DNA of 64,000 nucleotides from Pinirhizobacter sp036499745. GTDB taxonomy: Bacteria > Pseudomonadota > Gammaproteobacteria > Xanthomonadales > Rhodanobacteraceae. Shown one piece after another: positions 24,819-34,189 of the stretch; within the stretch, counting starts at the first letter, position 1; every line of letters begins with the position of its first letter. Where the stretch lies: NCBI RefSeq assembly GCF_036499745.1, contig NZ_DASYDG010000038.1, positions 1 to 64,000 on the forward strand, written 5' to 3'. The position numbers were made by a program, and so were the translations under genes. The notes beneath the pieces are model-generated. The model was not told where the DNA came from. It worked only from the letters and a program-made list of their open reading frames with translations, and ran no database searches.

Positions 24819-25336
24819 CCGTAGCGCGCTGGCGCAGGATTGAGATGGCCACAGGCATCGCAGGTGCGAGCCTGCACCGAGCCATAGAATCGGTCGAAGA
24901 CCGGCGGGAAATCACGCTCGATGCTGTCGAGGATGAAATATTCTTCGTAGAGCTTGTGGTTGCAGCGCTCGCAGAACCACAGCAGGCCGTCTTTTTCGTG
25001 GGCCAGGCGCCGCCGCTCGATCACCAGTCCGATAGAGCCGGGCATGCGCTGCGGCGAGTGCGGCACGCGCGGCGGAAGGTAGAACAACTCGCCGGCACGG
25101 AGGGGGATATCCCGGGCCGCGCCGTCATCCTGCACTTTCAGCACCATCTCACCTTCGAGTTGGTAGAAGAACTCGGGGCCTTCATCGTGGTGGTAATCGG
25201 TGCGCGCGTTGGGGCCGCCGACGATCATCACGATGAAGTCGCCATCGACGATGCACTTGTTGCCCACCGGTGGTTTCAGCAGGTGGCGGTGTTCGTCGAT
25301 CCAGCGGGCCAGGTCGATCGGCGGCAACAGACTCAT
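24815..25336 (-). CDS. 3-hydroxyanthranilate 3,4-dioxygenase
   Basis: This cupin opens the ring of 3-hydroxyanthranilate to the semialdehyde that cyclises to quinolinate, in tryptophan catabolism or de novo NAD synthesis. The product is 173 residues. Predicted iron ligands are H49, E55 and H93 by alignment to the Cupriavidus enzyme. A C-terminal rubredoxin-like site has C122/C125 and C159/C162. The GGPNARTDYHHDEGPE segment is diagnostic. No other kynurenine-pathway gene is in the window, so it must act with enzymes encoded elsewhere. It lies 4 bases downstream of parE (same strand, parE is 3'). Confidence 0.93.
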   Translation of the reverse strand: MSLLPPIDLARWIDEHRHLLKPPVGNKCIVDGDFIVMIVGGPNARTDYHHDEGPEFFYQLEGEMVLKVQDDGAARDIPLRAGELFYLPPRVPHSPQRMPGSIGLVIERRRLAHEKDGLLWFCERCNHKLYEEYFILDSIERDFPPVFDRFYGSVQARTCDACGHLNPAPARYG

Positions 25337-25340
25337 GGTG

Positions 25341-27230
25341 CTATACCTCCAGGGTCGCCAGGTCGCCCTTCTCCTCGAGCCAGGACTTGCGGTCGCCGGC
25401 GCGTTTCTTGGCCAGCAGCATGTCCATCAAACCATGGGTGCCGTCCGCTTCACCCACGGTGAGTTGCACGAGGCGCCGGGTGTCGGGATGGATGGTGGAT
25501 TCGCGCAGCTGTGGCGCATTCATCTCGCCCAGTCCCTTGAAGCGGGTGACACTGACCGCGCCCTTCATCTTCTCGCGCTCGACTCGCTCGAGCATGGCGC
25601 GTTTTTCGTCCTCGTCCAGGCAATAGAACACCTGTTTGCCGACATCGACGCGGAACAGCGGCGGCATGGCCACGAACACGTGGCCTTCGTGTACCAGGGC
25701 GGGGAAGTGGCGCAGGAACAGTGCCGACAGCAGGGTGGCGATATGCAGGCCGTCGCTGTCGGCATCGGCCAGGATGATCACCTTGCCGTAGCGAAGGCCG
25801 GTGAGGTCGGGCTTGCCCGGATCGCAGCCGATGGCCACGGCCAGGTCGTGCACTTCCTGAGACGCCAGCACCGCGCCGGATTCCACTTCCCAGGTATTCA
25901 GGATCTTGCCGCGCAGCGGCAGGATGGCCTGGAAATCCTTGTCGCGCGCCTGCTTGGCCGAGCCGCCGGCGGAGTCACCTTCGACCAGGAAAAGCTCGGT
26001 GCGGGCAAGGTCCGTGGCCGCGCAGTCGGCGAGCTTGCCGGGGAGTGCCGGGCCTTGCGTGATCTTCTTGCGCACCACCTGCTTGGCGGCTTTCAAACGC
26101 GCACTGGCGCGTTCGATCGCCAGTTGTGCGATGCGCTCGCCGAGGTCCACATGCTGGTTCAGGTACAGGCTGAAGGCATCGTGCATAACGTTCTCGACGA
26201 AGCCTGCGGCATTGCGCGAGGAGAGCCGCTCCTTCGTTTGACCGGCGAACTGGGGGTCTTGCACCTTGATGCTGAGCACGAAGGCCAGACGCTCCCAGAC
26301 GTCTTCCGGCGCCAGCTTCACGCCGCGAGGAAGCAGGTTGCGCAGATCGCAGAACTCGCGCAGGGCGTTGGTGAGGCCCGTGCGCAGGCCATTGACATGG
26401 GTGCCACCCTGCGAGGTGGGAATGAGGTTCACATAGCTTTCCTGCACCAGGTCGCCTTCCGGCAACCAGGCCAGGGCTACGTCCAGGCTTTCGGTTTCGC
26501 GCGCCAGGTGGTTGATGAAGAGGGTCGGTGGCAGGATCTCAGCACCGTTCAGGGCGCCGCGCAGGTAGTCGGGGAGGCCGTCCTCGTAGTACCAGTCGAT
26601 CGTCTCGCCACTGGCTTCGTCGGTAAGACGCACAGTCAGGCCCGCGCACAACACTGCCTTGGCGCGCAGCAAGTGCTTGAGCCGGGGCAGCGAGATGCGC
26701 GGGGAGTCGAAGTATTTCGCATCCGGCCAGAAGCGCAGCATGGTGCCGGTTTTCTTCTTCGGCACCGTGCCGATCACTTCCAGGTCGCTGATGCGGTCGC
26801 CGTTGGCGAATATCACCTGGTATTCCTGGCCGTCGCGGCGGATGCTTACTTCCACCCGCGTGGAAAGCGCGTTGACCACCGACACGCCTACACCATGCAG
26901 GCCGCCTGAGAATGCGTAGTTCTTGTTCGAGAACTTGCCGCCGGCATGCAGCCGGGTAAGGATCAGTTCCACACCCGGTACGCCTTCCTCCGGATGGATG
27001 TCCACCGGCATGCCGCGGCCATCGTCGACCACGGTGACCGAACCATCGGCGTGGACGGTGACCTCGATCGTCTTGGCGTGCCCGGCCAGGGCTTCGTCCA
27101 CCGAGTTGTCGATCACTTCCTGGGCCAGGTGGTTCGGCCGGGTGGTGTCGGTGTACATGCCGGGGCGGCGCTTGACCGGGTCAAGGCCCGACAGTACTTC
27201 GATGTCGGCGGCGTTATAGCGGGAAGTCAT
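25341..27230 (-). CDS. parE: DNA topoisomerase IV subunit B
   Basis: ParE is the ATPase subunit of topoisomerase IV, which decatenates daughter chromosomes. The product is 629 residues. The GHKL ATPase domain is marked by EVIDNSVDEALAGH and DDGRGMPVDIHPE. The TOPRIM domain has EGDSAGGSAKQARDK and LADADSDGLH. The acidic motif and length distinguish ParE from GyrB (about 800 residues). The start ATG 27230 gives MTSRYNAADIEVL, matching homologues. The dioxygenase gene begins at the next gene boundary; co-transcription is plausible. Confidence 0.97.
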   Translation of the reverse strand: MTSRYNAADIEVLSGLDPVKRRPGMYTDTTRPNHLAQEVIDNSVDEALAGHAKTIEVTVHADGSVTVVDDGRGMPVDIHPEEGVPGVELILTRLHAGGKFSNKNYAFSGGLHGVGVSVVNALSTRVEVSIRRDGQEYQVIFANGDRISDLEVIGTVPKKKTGTMLRFWPDAKYFDSPRISLPRLKHLLRAKAVLCAGLTVRLTDEASGETIDWYYEDGLPDYLRGALNGAEILPPTLFINHLARETESLDVALAWLPEGDLVQESYVNLIPTSQGGTHVNGLRTGLTNALREFCDLRNLLPRGVKLAPEDVWERLAFVLSIKVQDPQFAGQTKERLSSRNAAGFVENVMHDAFSLYLNQHVDLGERIAQLAIERASARLKAAKQVVRKKITQGPALPGKLADCAATDLARTELFLVEGDSAGGSAKQARDKDFQAILPLRGKILNTWEVESGAVLASQEVHDLAVAIGCDPGKPDLTGLRYGKVIILADADSDGLHIATLLSALFLRHFPALVHEGHVFVAMPPLFRVDVGKQVFYCLDEDEKRAMLERVEREKMKGAVSVTRFKGLGEMNAPQLRESTIHPDTRRLVQLTVGEADGTHGLMDMLLAKKRAGDRKSWLEEKGDLATLEV

Positions 27231-27339
27231 AGATACCAGGGTGCTCTTGGTGGTTCAGCAGGGCAGGATGGGTTGGGCACGGGCTTGCCGTCAATATGGC
27301 GGCGCCACTATGGGCGTGGCCGGTCTCACTCGCCGCGAT

Positions 27340-29139
27340 TCACGCCGCGAGCGGCGCGCAGTGCCATTCAAGCCAGGCTCGTTCGGCGCCGTCCAGCAGC
27401 GGTGCCAGCGCGGCGCGCACGCAGGCGTGGTAGTCGTCAAGCCAGGCGCGCTCGGCAGGATCGAGCAAGCGCGGTTCGAGTGCGCGGCGGTCGAAAGGAC
27501 ACAGGGTGAGGGTCTCGAACGCCAGGAAGCGGCCGAACTCGGTTTCGTTCGACTCCACCACCACGGCCAGGTTCTCGTGACGGATGCCGTGCCTGCCGGG
27601 CTTGTACAGGCCCGGCTCGATCGAGGTGACCATGCCGGGCTCAAGCGGCACCAGCGCGCCACCCTGGACCGGTGGCCGGATGCCATGCGGACCTTCGTGG
27701 ACGTTGAGGAAGTAGCCCACGCCATGCCCGGTGCCGTGGCCGAAGTCCATACCGGCGGCCCAGAGCGGTGCGCGGGCCAGGGCATCGAGTTGCGGACCGC
27801 TGGCGCCGGCGGGGAAGCGGGCACGGCTCAGGCCAATCATGCCCTTGAGCACCAGGGTGGCGTCGCGTTTCTGCTCGTCGGTCACTTCACCCAGCGCCAG
27901 CACGCGGGTGATGTCGGTGGTGCCCCCAAGGTACTGGCCGCCGGAATCGATCAACAGCAGGCCGGCCGGGCGGAGCGTGCTGTGATGTTCGGGCGTGGCG
28001 CGGTAATGGGGCAGGGCGCCGTTTGCCTGGTAACCGGCGATGGTGGCGAAGCTTTCGCCGATGAAGCTCGGGCACTTCGCGCGGGCCTCGCGGAGGATTT
28101 CCTCGACGGAGACCTCGGTGAGGGCGTCGCCACCGGCAAGACGGGTTTCGATCTGGTGGAAACCTCGCGCCAGGGCAGCGCCGTCGTGACGCATGGTCTC
28201 GCGGATATGGTCAAGCTCCGCTGCCTGTTTGCGCGCCTTGAGCATCGTGGACGGATTGGCGCCGTGCACCAGGGTAACGTCGCGGCCGGTCGCGTCGACA
28301 AGCGCGCACACCACGCGGGAGGGGTCTACCAGCAGCCGGCTTTCGGTGGGGAGCCCCGCCAGAGCGGAAGCCGCCGTGGCGTAGTCGGCAATATCGAAGC
28401 CGTCGGCGGCCAACCGGGATTGCAACGCCGGTTCCACCTTGCCGCGGTCGACGAACAAGGTCGCCCGCGAGGGGCCGACCAGCAAGTGGGCCAGGAATAC
28501 CGGGTTGTACGGCACGTCGCTGCCGCGCAGGTTGGTGATCCACCCGATGTCGTCCAGGGTGGAAACGAAGTGGTGGCTCACCTGAAGCTTCTTCATCGCA
28601 TGGCGAACGCGGCCGAGTTTCTCGTCGCGGGTGCTGCGCGCGTACTCAAGGGGATGCTCCACCACCGGTGCACGGGGGAGCGGCGGCCGGTCGGGCCAGT
28701 TTTCCCCGGGGAGGTCAAGGTCGGTGCGAAGGTGGGCCACCAGCGCGCGGCGCAGTTGCTCACGCCCAGCCAGGGAAAGGCTGTCCCCGGCCACGGCCAC
28801 CACATCGCCTTCGCCCACGACACCGGACAGCCAGGCCACGTGTTCGGCGGTGTGCGCCACCTGAAGCTTCACCAGGCGGATGCCGGAGGCGGCCAGCTCC
28901 TGCTCGGCCTGCGAGAAATACCGCGAATCGGTCCACAGGCCCGCATCTTCGGCGGTCACCACCAGGGTGCCGGCCGAACCGGTAAACCCCGACGTCCAGG
29001 TGCGCGCCTGCCAGTGAGCGGGCAGATATTCAGAAAGATGGGGGTCGGCACTGGGAATGATGCAGGCCGCCACGCCGTGGCGTCGCATGGCCTGCCGCAG
29101 GCCCGACAGGCGGGCGGCGTGGGTAAGAAGGCTATCCAT
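27340..29139 (-). CDS. Xaa-Pro aminopeptidase (M24B)
   Basis: Aminopeptidase P removes N-terminal residues preceding proline. The product is 599 residues from ATG 29139 (MDSLLTHAARLSGL), the long cytosolic three-domain form (two creatinase-like domains and a catalytic pita-bread domain). Metal ligands fall in LLLIDSGGQYLGGTTDITR (two Asp), FGHGTGHGVGYFLNVHEGP (His) and IEPGLYKPG (Glu), with a final Glu in HENLAVVVE. An in-frame start 23 codons earlier gives a low-quality basic leader and is not preferred. It is divergent from pyrG. Confidence 0.94.
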   Translation of the reverse strand: MDSLLTHAARLSGLRQAMRRHGVAACIIPSADPHLSEYLPAHWQARTWTSGFTGSAGTLVVTAEDAGLWTDSRYFSQAEQELAASGIRLVKLQVAHTAEHVAWLSGVVGEGDVVAVAGDSLSLAGREQLRRALVAHLRTDLDLPGENWPDRPPLPRAPVVEHPLEYARSTRDEKLGRVRHAMKKLQVSHHFVSTLDDIGWITNLRGSDVPYNPVFLAHLLVGPSRATLFVDRGKVEPALQSRLAADGFDIADYATAASALAGLPTESRLLVDPSRVVCALVDATGRDVTLVHGANPSTMLKARKQAAELDHIRETMRHDGAALARGFHQIETRLAGGDALTEVSVEEILREARAKCPSFIGESFATIAGYQANGALPHYRATPEHHSTLRPAGLLLIDSGGQYLGGTTDITRVLALGEVTDEQKRDATLVLKGMIGLSRARFPAGASGPQLDALARAPLWAAGMDFGHGTGHGVGYFLNVHEGPHGIRPPVQGGALVPLEPGMVTSIEPGLYKPGRHGIRHENLAVVVESNETEFGRFLAFETLTLCPFDRRALEPRLLDPAERAWLDDYHACVRAALAPLLDGAERAWLEWHCAPLAA

Positions 29140-29247
29140 GGCCGCGATGCTAGCTGAACGGCCCCGGGGACGGCCAGAAACCCAACTGCCCCTCGCCCCG
29201 CCCACCACCTTCCGCTAAAATACCGATTTCCAGCACGGCTGCGACTC

Positions 29248-30924
29248 ATGACTCCCCTGATTTTCGTCACTGGCGGCGTGGTGTCTTCCCTCGGGAAGGG
29301 CATCGCGGCGGCCTCGCTTGCGTCCATTCTCGAGGCGCGCGGGCTCTCCGTCACCATGATGAAGCTCGACCCGTACATCAACGTCGATCCAGGCACGATG
29401 AGCCCCTTCCAGCACGGTGAGGTGTACGTCACCGATGACGGTGCGGAAACCGACCTGGACCTCGGCCACTACGAGCGCTTCGTCAAAACGCGTCTCACCG
29501 GCAAGAATTCCATCACCACCGGCAAGATCTACGAATCGGTCATCCGCAAGGAACGCCGCGGCGACTACCTCGGCGCCACCGTACAGGTGATCCCGCACAT
29601 CACCGATGAAATCAAGCACGCCATCCACGAGGCCACCCGCGGTTTCGACGTGGCGCTGGTGGAGATCGGCGGCACCGTGGGCGACATTGAATCGCTGCCG
29701 TTCCTTGAGGCCATCCGCCAATTGCGCATTGAACACGGTCCGGACAGGTGCCTGTTCATGCACTTGACCCTGGTGCCGTACATCAAGGCGGCCGGCGAGA
29801 TCAAAACCAAACCCACCCAGCATTCGGTGAAGGAACTGCGCTCGATCGGTATCCAGGCCGACGTGCTGCTGTGCCGTTCCGAGCAACCGCTGCCGGAAGG
29901 CGAGCGCCGCAAGATCGCCCTGTTCACCAATGTGCCCGAGCGCGCGGTGATCAGCGCCATCGACGTGGATGTCATCTACAAGCTGCCGCAGTGGCTGCAC
30001 GACCAGGGGCTGGACGACCTGGTCATCAACCAGCTGCGGCTGGACGCGAAGCCCGCTGATCTTTCAGCCTGGAAGCGCACCGTCGAGGCAGTGGAACATC
30101 CCAAGGACGAAGTCACTGTTGCCATCGTAGGCAAGTACGTGGAGCACAAGGATGCCTACAAGTCGCTGGGCGAGGCCCTTCGCCACGGCGGCATCAAGCA
30201 AACGACACGGGTGAATTTGTCCTGGGTGGATTCCGAAGACGTCGAAGCCCGTGGCGCCCGCGAAACGCTCGGCCACGCCGATGCCATCCTGGTGCCTGGC
30301 GGTTTCGGCAAGCGTGGTTTCGAAGGCAAGGTGCTGGCCGCCCGCTATGCACGCGAAAATGGCGTGCCGTACTTCGGCATCTGCTATGGCATGCACGCAG
30401 CGGTGGTGGAGTTTGCCCGAAACATCGCAGGGTTGCCCCAGGCCGATTCCACCGAGAACGACCGCAACGCGGCGGATCCGGTCATCGCCCTGATCACCGA
30501 ATGGACCACCGCCAGCGGCGAAGTGGAACAGCGCACCGAGCGTTCGGACCTGGGCGGCACCATGCGCCTGGGTGCGCAGGAATGCCGATTGAAGGCCGGT
30601 ACCCTGGCCCGCGAGCTCTACGGCGAGGACATCATCCGCGAGCGTCATCGCCACCGCTACGAATTCAACAACCGCTATCGCCAGCCATTCGAAGACTTGG
30701 GCCTGGTGATCTCGGGCAAGTCGATGGACGATCTCCTGGTGGAGATCGTCGAGCTGCCGCAGCAGAAACACCCCTGGTTCCTGGGTTGCCAGGCGCATCC
30801 GGAATTCACCTCCACGCCGCGCGATGGCCACCCGCTGTTCATCGGGTTCGTCCGCGCGGCCCGCGAATACAAGGCCGTGCGCCAGGGCGAGCGCCTGGCC
30901 GCCGTGCAGGAGTCCGCCGCATGA
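29248..30924 (+). CDS. pyrG: CTP synthase
   Basis: PyrG aminates UTP to CTP with ATP and glutamine. The product is 558 residues. The N-terminal amidoligase starts with VTGGVVSSLGKGI. The C-terminal class I glutaminase has its cysteine in FGICYGMHA and a distal QAHPEFTSTP with the catalytic His-Glu. The ATG at 29248 gives the canonical MTPLIFVTGG start. The gene heads a run pyrG-kdsA-eno-ftsB-ispD-ispF typical of gammaproteobacteria; its stop overlaps kdsA by 4 bases. Confidence 0.97.
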   Translation: MTPLIFVTGGVVSSLGKGIAAASLASILEARGLSVTMMKLDPYINVDPGTMSPFQHGEVYVTDDGAETDLDLGHYERFVKTRLTGKNSITTGKIYESVIRKERRGDYLGATVQVIPHITDEIKHAIHEATRGFDVALVEIGGTVGDIESLPFLEAIRQLRIEHGPDRCLFMHLTLVPYIKAAGEIKTKPTQHSVKELRSIGIQADVLLCRSEQPLPEGERRKIALFTNVPERAVISAIDVDVIYKLPQWLHDQGLDDLVINQLRLDAKPADLSAWKRTVEAVEHPKDEVTVAIVGKYVEHKDAYKSLGEALRHGGIKQTTRVNLSWVDSEDVEARGARETLGHADAILVPGGFGKRGFEGKVLAARYARENGVPYFGICYGMHAAVVEFARNIAGLPQADSTENDRNAADPVIALITEWTTASGEVEQRTERSDLGGTMRLGAQECRLKAGTLARELYGEDIIRERHRHRYEFNNRYRQPFEDLGLVISGKSMDDLLVEIVELPQQKHPWFLGCQAHPEFTSTPRDGHPLFIGFVRAAREYKAVRQGERLAAVQESAA

Positions 30925-31751
30925 AGCTCTGTGGGTTTGATGTCGGCCTCGACCAGCCGCTGTTCCTGATTGCCGGTCCCTGTGTGATCGAGTCGATGCA
31001 ACTGCAGTTGGATGTTGCCGGCACGCTGAAGGAAATCACCGGACGCCTGGGGATCAACTTCATCTTCAAGTCGAGCTTCGACAAGGCCAACCGTTCCTCG
31101 GACAAGAGTTTCCGCGGTCCGGGCCTGGAGGAGGGCCTGAAGGTATTGGCTGCCGTGAAATCGCAGATCGGCGTGCCCGTCCTCACCGACGTGCACGAGT
31201 ACACCCCGATGGATGAAGTTGCTTCGGTGGTCGACGTACTCCAGACCCCGGCCTTCCTGTGCCGCCAGACCGAGTTCATCCAGAACGTGGCCCGCGCCGG
31301 CAAGCCGGTGAACATCAAGAAAGGCCAGTTCCTGGCCCCGTGGGACATGAAGAACGTGGTAGCCAAGGCGCGCGACGTCGGCAACGACCAGATCCTGGTC
31401 TGCGAGCGTGGCGCCAGCTTCGGCTACAACAACCTGGTATCGGACATGCGCTCACTGTCGGTGATGCGCGAAACCGATTGCCCGGTGGTGTTCGACGCCA
31501 CCCATTCGGTGCAGTTGCCCGGCGGGCAGGGCACCAGTTCAGGCGGCCAGCGGGAATTCGTTCCCGTGCTGGCGCGCGCGGCGGTGGCGGTTGGGGTTGC
31601 CGGGCTTTTCGCCGAAACCCATCCCGATCCGTCCAAGGCCCTGAGCGACGGCCCGAACGCCTGGCCGCTCGCGCAGATGGAAGAGCTCCTGGAAACCCTC
31701 ATGGAACTCGACCAGGTGGTGAAGAAACGCGGCTTCCGCGACCACGCCTAA
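30921..31751 (+). CDS. kdsA: 3-deoxy-8-phosphooctulonate synthase
   Basis: KdsA condenses arabinose-5-phosphate with PEP to Kdo-8-phosphate for LPS inner core. The product is 276 residues, a barrel with FLIAGPCVIES near the N-terminus and FKSSFDKANRSS, PVLTDVHEY and the DATHSVQLPGG motif. The start overlaps the pyrG stop by 4 bases. A short GC-rich inverted repeat and about 100 bp separate it from eno. Confidence 0.97.
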   Translation: MKLCGFDVGLDQPLFLIAGPCVIESMQLQLDVAGTLKEITGRLGINFIFKSSFDKANRSSDKSFRGPGLEEGLKVLAAVKSQIGVPVLTDVHEYTPMDEVASVVDVLQTPAFLCRQTEFIQNVARAGKPVNIKKGQFLAPWDMKNVVAKARDVGNDQILVCERGASFGYNNLVSDMRSLSVMRETDCPVVFDATHSVQLPGGQGTSSGGQREFVPVLARAAVAVGVAGLFAETHPDPSKALSDGPNAWPLAQMEELLETLMELDQVVKKRGFRDHA

Positions 31752-31855
31752 AGTACGCGCCAAGGGGCGCGGGGGACCCAACCTATGCGGCCGCCTACCA
31801 AATCACCGGTCGGAAAGGCCATCATGTATCGATCTTTTCATTCCACGGGAAGCGC

Positions 31856-33154
31856 ATGACCACCGATATCACCCGCATCCACGCCCGCGAAATACTCGAC
31901 TCGCGCGGTAATCCCACCCTCGAGGCCGAGGTCGTGCTCGGCAATGGCGCCTTCGGCCGCGCCGCCGTGCCCAGTGGTGCCTCGACGGGTTCGCGTGAAG
32001 CGGTTGAGCTGCGCGATGGCGATAAATCCCGTTACGGTGGCAAGGGTGTGCGCCAGGCGGTTGCCAACGTCAACGGCGTGATCGCCACCACCCTGGCCGG
32101 CTTCGATGCCGCCGACCAGAAGGGCCTGGATGCGAAGCTGATCGCGCTGGACGGCACGCCGAACAAGGGAAAGCTTGGCGCCAATGCGCTGCTGGGCGTT
32201 TCGATGGCCGCCGCCCATGCCGTGGCCGCTTCGCACGGACAGGCACTGTGGCAGTACCTGGCGCGCGATCGTGCCGGCGCCTTGCCGGTGCCGATGATGA
32301 ACATCATCAACGGCGGTGCGCACGCGGATAACAACGTCGACGTGCAGGAATTCATGATCCTGCCAGTGGGCCTGCCCAGTTTCGCCGAAGCCCTGCGCGC
32401 CGGTGCGGAAATCTTCCACGCGCTTAAATCCGTGCTCAAGGGCCGGGGCATGAACACCGCCGTGGGCGACGAAGGCGGCTTCGCGCCGAATCTGAAATCC
32501 AACGTCGAAGCGCTCGACACCATCCTGGAAGCCGTGCACACCACCGGCTACAAGATCGGCGGGGAAATCCTGCTGGGCCTGGACGTGGCCAGCACCGAAT
32601 TCTTCAAGGGAGGCAAGTACGACCTGGAAGGCGAGGGCAAGAAGTACGATCCGGCACAGTTCGTCGACCTCCTGGCCAGCTGGGCGAAGCAGTACCCGAT
32701 CGTCTCCATCGAAGACGGCATGGCCGAGAACGACTGGGACGGCTGGAAGCTGCTCACCGACAAGATCGGCAAGGACGTGCAGCTGGTGGGCGACGATCTG
32801 TTCGTGACCAACCCGGCAATCTTCCGCGAAGGCATCGACAAGCACATCGCCAATGCCATCCTGATCAAGGTGAACCAGATCGGCACGCTGTCCGAAACGC
32901 TCGAGGCGATCGCCATGGCCGATGCCGCCAGGTACGGCGCGATCATCTCGCACCGCTCGGGTGAAACCGAGGACACCACCATCGCCGACATCGCAGTGGC
33001 CACCACGGCAACCCAGATCAAGACCGGCTCCCTCTGCCGCACCGACCGCGTTGCCAAATACAACCAGTTGCTGCGCATCGAGGAACAGCTCGGCGTCGCC
33101 GCCCGCTACGCCGGCCGGGAAGCCTTCCCGAGCCTGTCCAAGCTTCCCGGCTGA
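31856..33154 (+). CDS. eno: Enolase
   Basis: Enolase interconverts 2-phosphoglycerate and PEP in glycolysis and is also part of the RNA degradosome in proteobacteria. The product is 432 residues. Metal and catalytic segments include DEGGFAPNL, SIEDGMAENDWDGW, GDDLFVTN and SHRSGETEDTTIAD. ATG 31856 (MTTDITRIHAREILDSRGNP) follows a GGGA site and matches homologues. It is upstream of ftsB by 10 bases. Confidence 0.98.
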   Translation: MTTDITRIHAREILDSRGNPTLEAEVVLGNGAFGRAAVPSGASTGSREAVELRDGDKSRYGGKGVRQAVANVNGVIATTLAGFDAADQKGLDAKLIALDGTPNKGKLGANALLGVSMAAAHAVAASHGQALWQYLARDRAGALPVPMMNIINGGAHADNNVDVQEFMILPVGLPSFAEALRAGAEIFHALKSVLKGRGMNTAVGDEGGFAPNLKSNVEALDTILEAVHTTGYKIGGEILLGLDVASTEFFKGGKYDLEGEGKKYDPAQFVDLLASWAKQYPIVSIEDGMAENDWDGWKLLTDKIGKDVQLVGDDLFVTNPAIFREGIDKHIANAILIKVNQIGTLSETLEAIAMADAARYGAIISHRSGETEDTTIADIAVATTATQIKTGSLCRTDRVAKYNQLLRIEEQLGVAARYAGREAFPSLSKLPG

Positions 33155-33164
33155 CGATCCTACC

Positions 33165-33506
33165 GTGCTGCGCTGGATCGGCCTCGCGCTTGCCATTCTG
33201 ATCATCGCCCTGCAGCTGAAGCTGTGGGTCGGTGCCGGCAGCATGCACGAGGTCGAGGCGTTGCGGGCCAGCGTCAAGCAACAGAAGGACGCCAACGATG
33301 CGCTGCAACAGCGCAACGCCGCGCTTGCTGCGGATGTGGAAGACTTAAAGCACGGCGAGCAGGCCACCGAAGCCCGTGCGCGATCGGAACTGGGCCTGAT
33401 CAAGCCGGGTGAAACCTTCTACCAAGTGGTGGAGCCGGGCACGCCCACTACCGTGCCCCCCCCGCCACCGGCCACGCCGCCGGCATCGTCCAACGGCGGC
33501 CACTGA
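33165..33506 (+). CDS. ftsB: Cell division protein FtsB
   Basis: FtsB is a bitopic protein in the FtsQLB complex that activates septal peptidoglycan synthesis. The product is 113 residues from GTG 33165. One membrane helix (about 3-19) is followed by a coiled coil (about 27-60, VEALRASVKQQKDANDALQQ) and the conserved EARARSELGLIKPGE segment. A proline-rich periplasmic tail (VPPPPPATPP) is added relative to E. coli. The gene lies between eno and ispD as in E. coli; its stop shares one base with the ispD start. Confidence 0.92.
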   Translation: MLRWIGLALAILIIALQLKLWVGAGSMHEVEALRASVKQQKDANDALQQRNAALAADVEDLKHGEQATEARARSELGLIKPGETFYQVVEPGTPTTVPPPPPATPPASSNGGH

Positions 33507-34189
33507 TGGATGCCTTCTGGTGTGTGGTGCCGGCCGCCGGCGTCGGCAGCCGCGTCGGTGGCGACCGCCCCAAGCAGTACCAGCCGCTGGCGGGCCGGTC
33601 GATGCTCGACATCACCCTGGGTAGGCTCGCCGCGCATCCGCGCATTGCCGGCATCATGGTGTCGCTGGGCCCGGATGATCCGCATTGGCAGGGCCACCAG
33701 TCGATCCTGGGCAAGCCCGTGCTTACCGTGGTCGGTGGCGCCGAACGAAGCCATTCGGTGCTTGCCGGCATCGAGGCCGCCCCGGTGGACGATCAGGATT
33801 TCATCATGGTGCATGATGCCGCGCGGCCCTGCGTGCGTGCTGCGGACATCGAACGGTTGGTGGTACAGGCGGTGCCTTTCGGCGGTGGCCTGCTGGGCGC
33901 GCCGTTGCGCGATACGCTCAAGCTGGTGGACAGTGAGCGGCGGGTGCTGGGCACCGAGCCGCGGGAAAGGCGCTGGCGGGTCTTCACGCCACAGATGTTC
34001 CGCCGCGGCGAACTGGCCGAAGCCCTGCGCCTGGCGCATGCGATCGGAAAGCCGGTGAGTGACGAAGCGATGGCCATGGAACTGGCCGGATTCTCGCCCT
34101 TGCTCGTCGAGGGCGCCGAGGACAACATCAAGGTGACGACGCCAGCGGACTTCGCATTGGCCGAGTACCTGCTAGGGAAGCTCGAATGA
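33506..34189 (+). CDS. ispD: 2-C-methyl-D-erythritol 4-phosphate cytidylyltransferase
   Basis: IspD transfers CMP from CTP to MEP in the non-mevalonate isoprenoid pathway. The product is 227 residues with VPAAGVGSRVGGDRPKQY at the N-terminus (nucleotide-binding loop with Arg and Lys) and VHDAARPCV in the middle. One-base overlap with ftsB and a 4-base overlap with ispF support one transcript. Substrates come from pyrG product CTP encoded 4 kb upstream. Confidence 0.97.
   Translation: MDAFWCVVPAAGVGSRVGGDRPKQYQPLAGRSMLDITLGRLAAHPRIAGIMVSLGPDDPHWQGHQSILGKPVLTVVGGAERSHSVLAGIEAAPVDDQDFIMVHDAARPCVRAADIERLVVQAVPFGGGLLGAPLRDTLKLVDSERRVLGTEPRERRWRVFTPQMFRRGELAEALRLAHAIGKPVSDEAMAMELAGFSPLLVEGAEDNIKVTTPADFALAEYLLGKLE

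Noticed and set aside
25200..26909. Long plus-strand open frame (569 codons) over parE
   Set aside because: It is antisense to an intact, clearly recognised parE. High G+C removes stop codons in the opposite frames, and the translation shows no protein family pattern.
27241..29157. Long plus-strand open frame (638 codons) over the aminopeptidase P gene
   Set aside because: Antisense shadow of a gene with all metal ligands in the correct frame; no recognisable domain in the shadow translation.
31838..33403. Minus-strand open frame (521 codons) over enolase
   Set aside because: Antisense to eno and ftsB; composition is typical of a GC-driven shadow frame.
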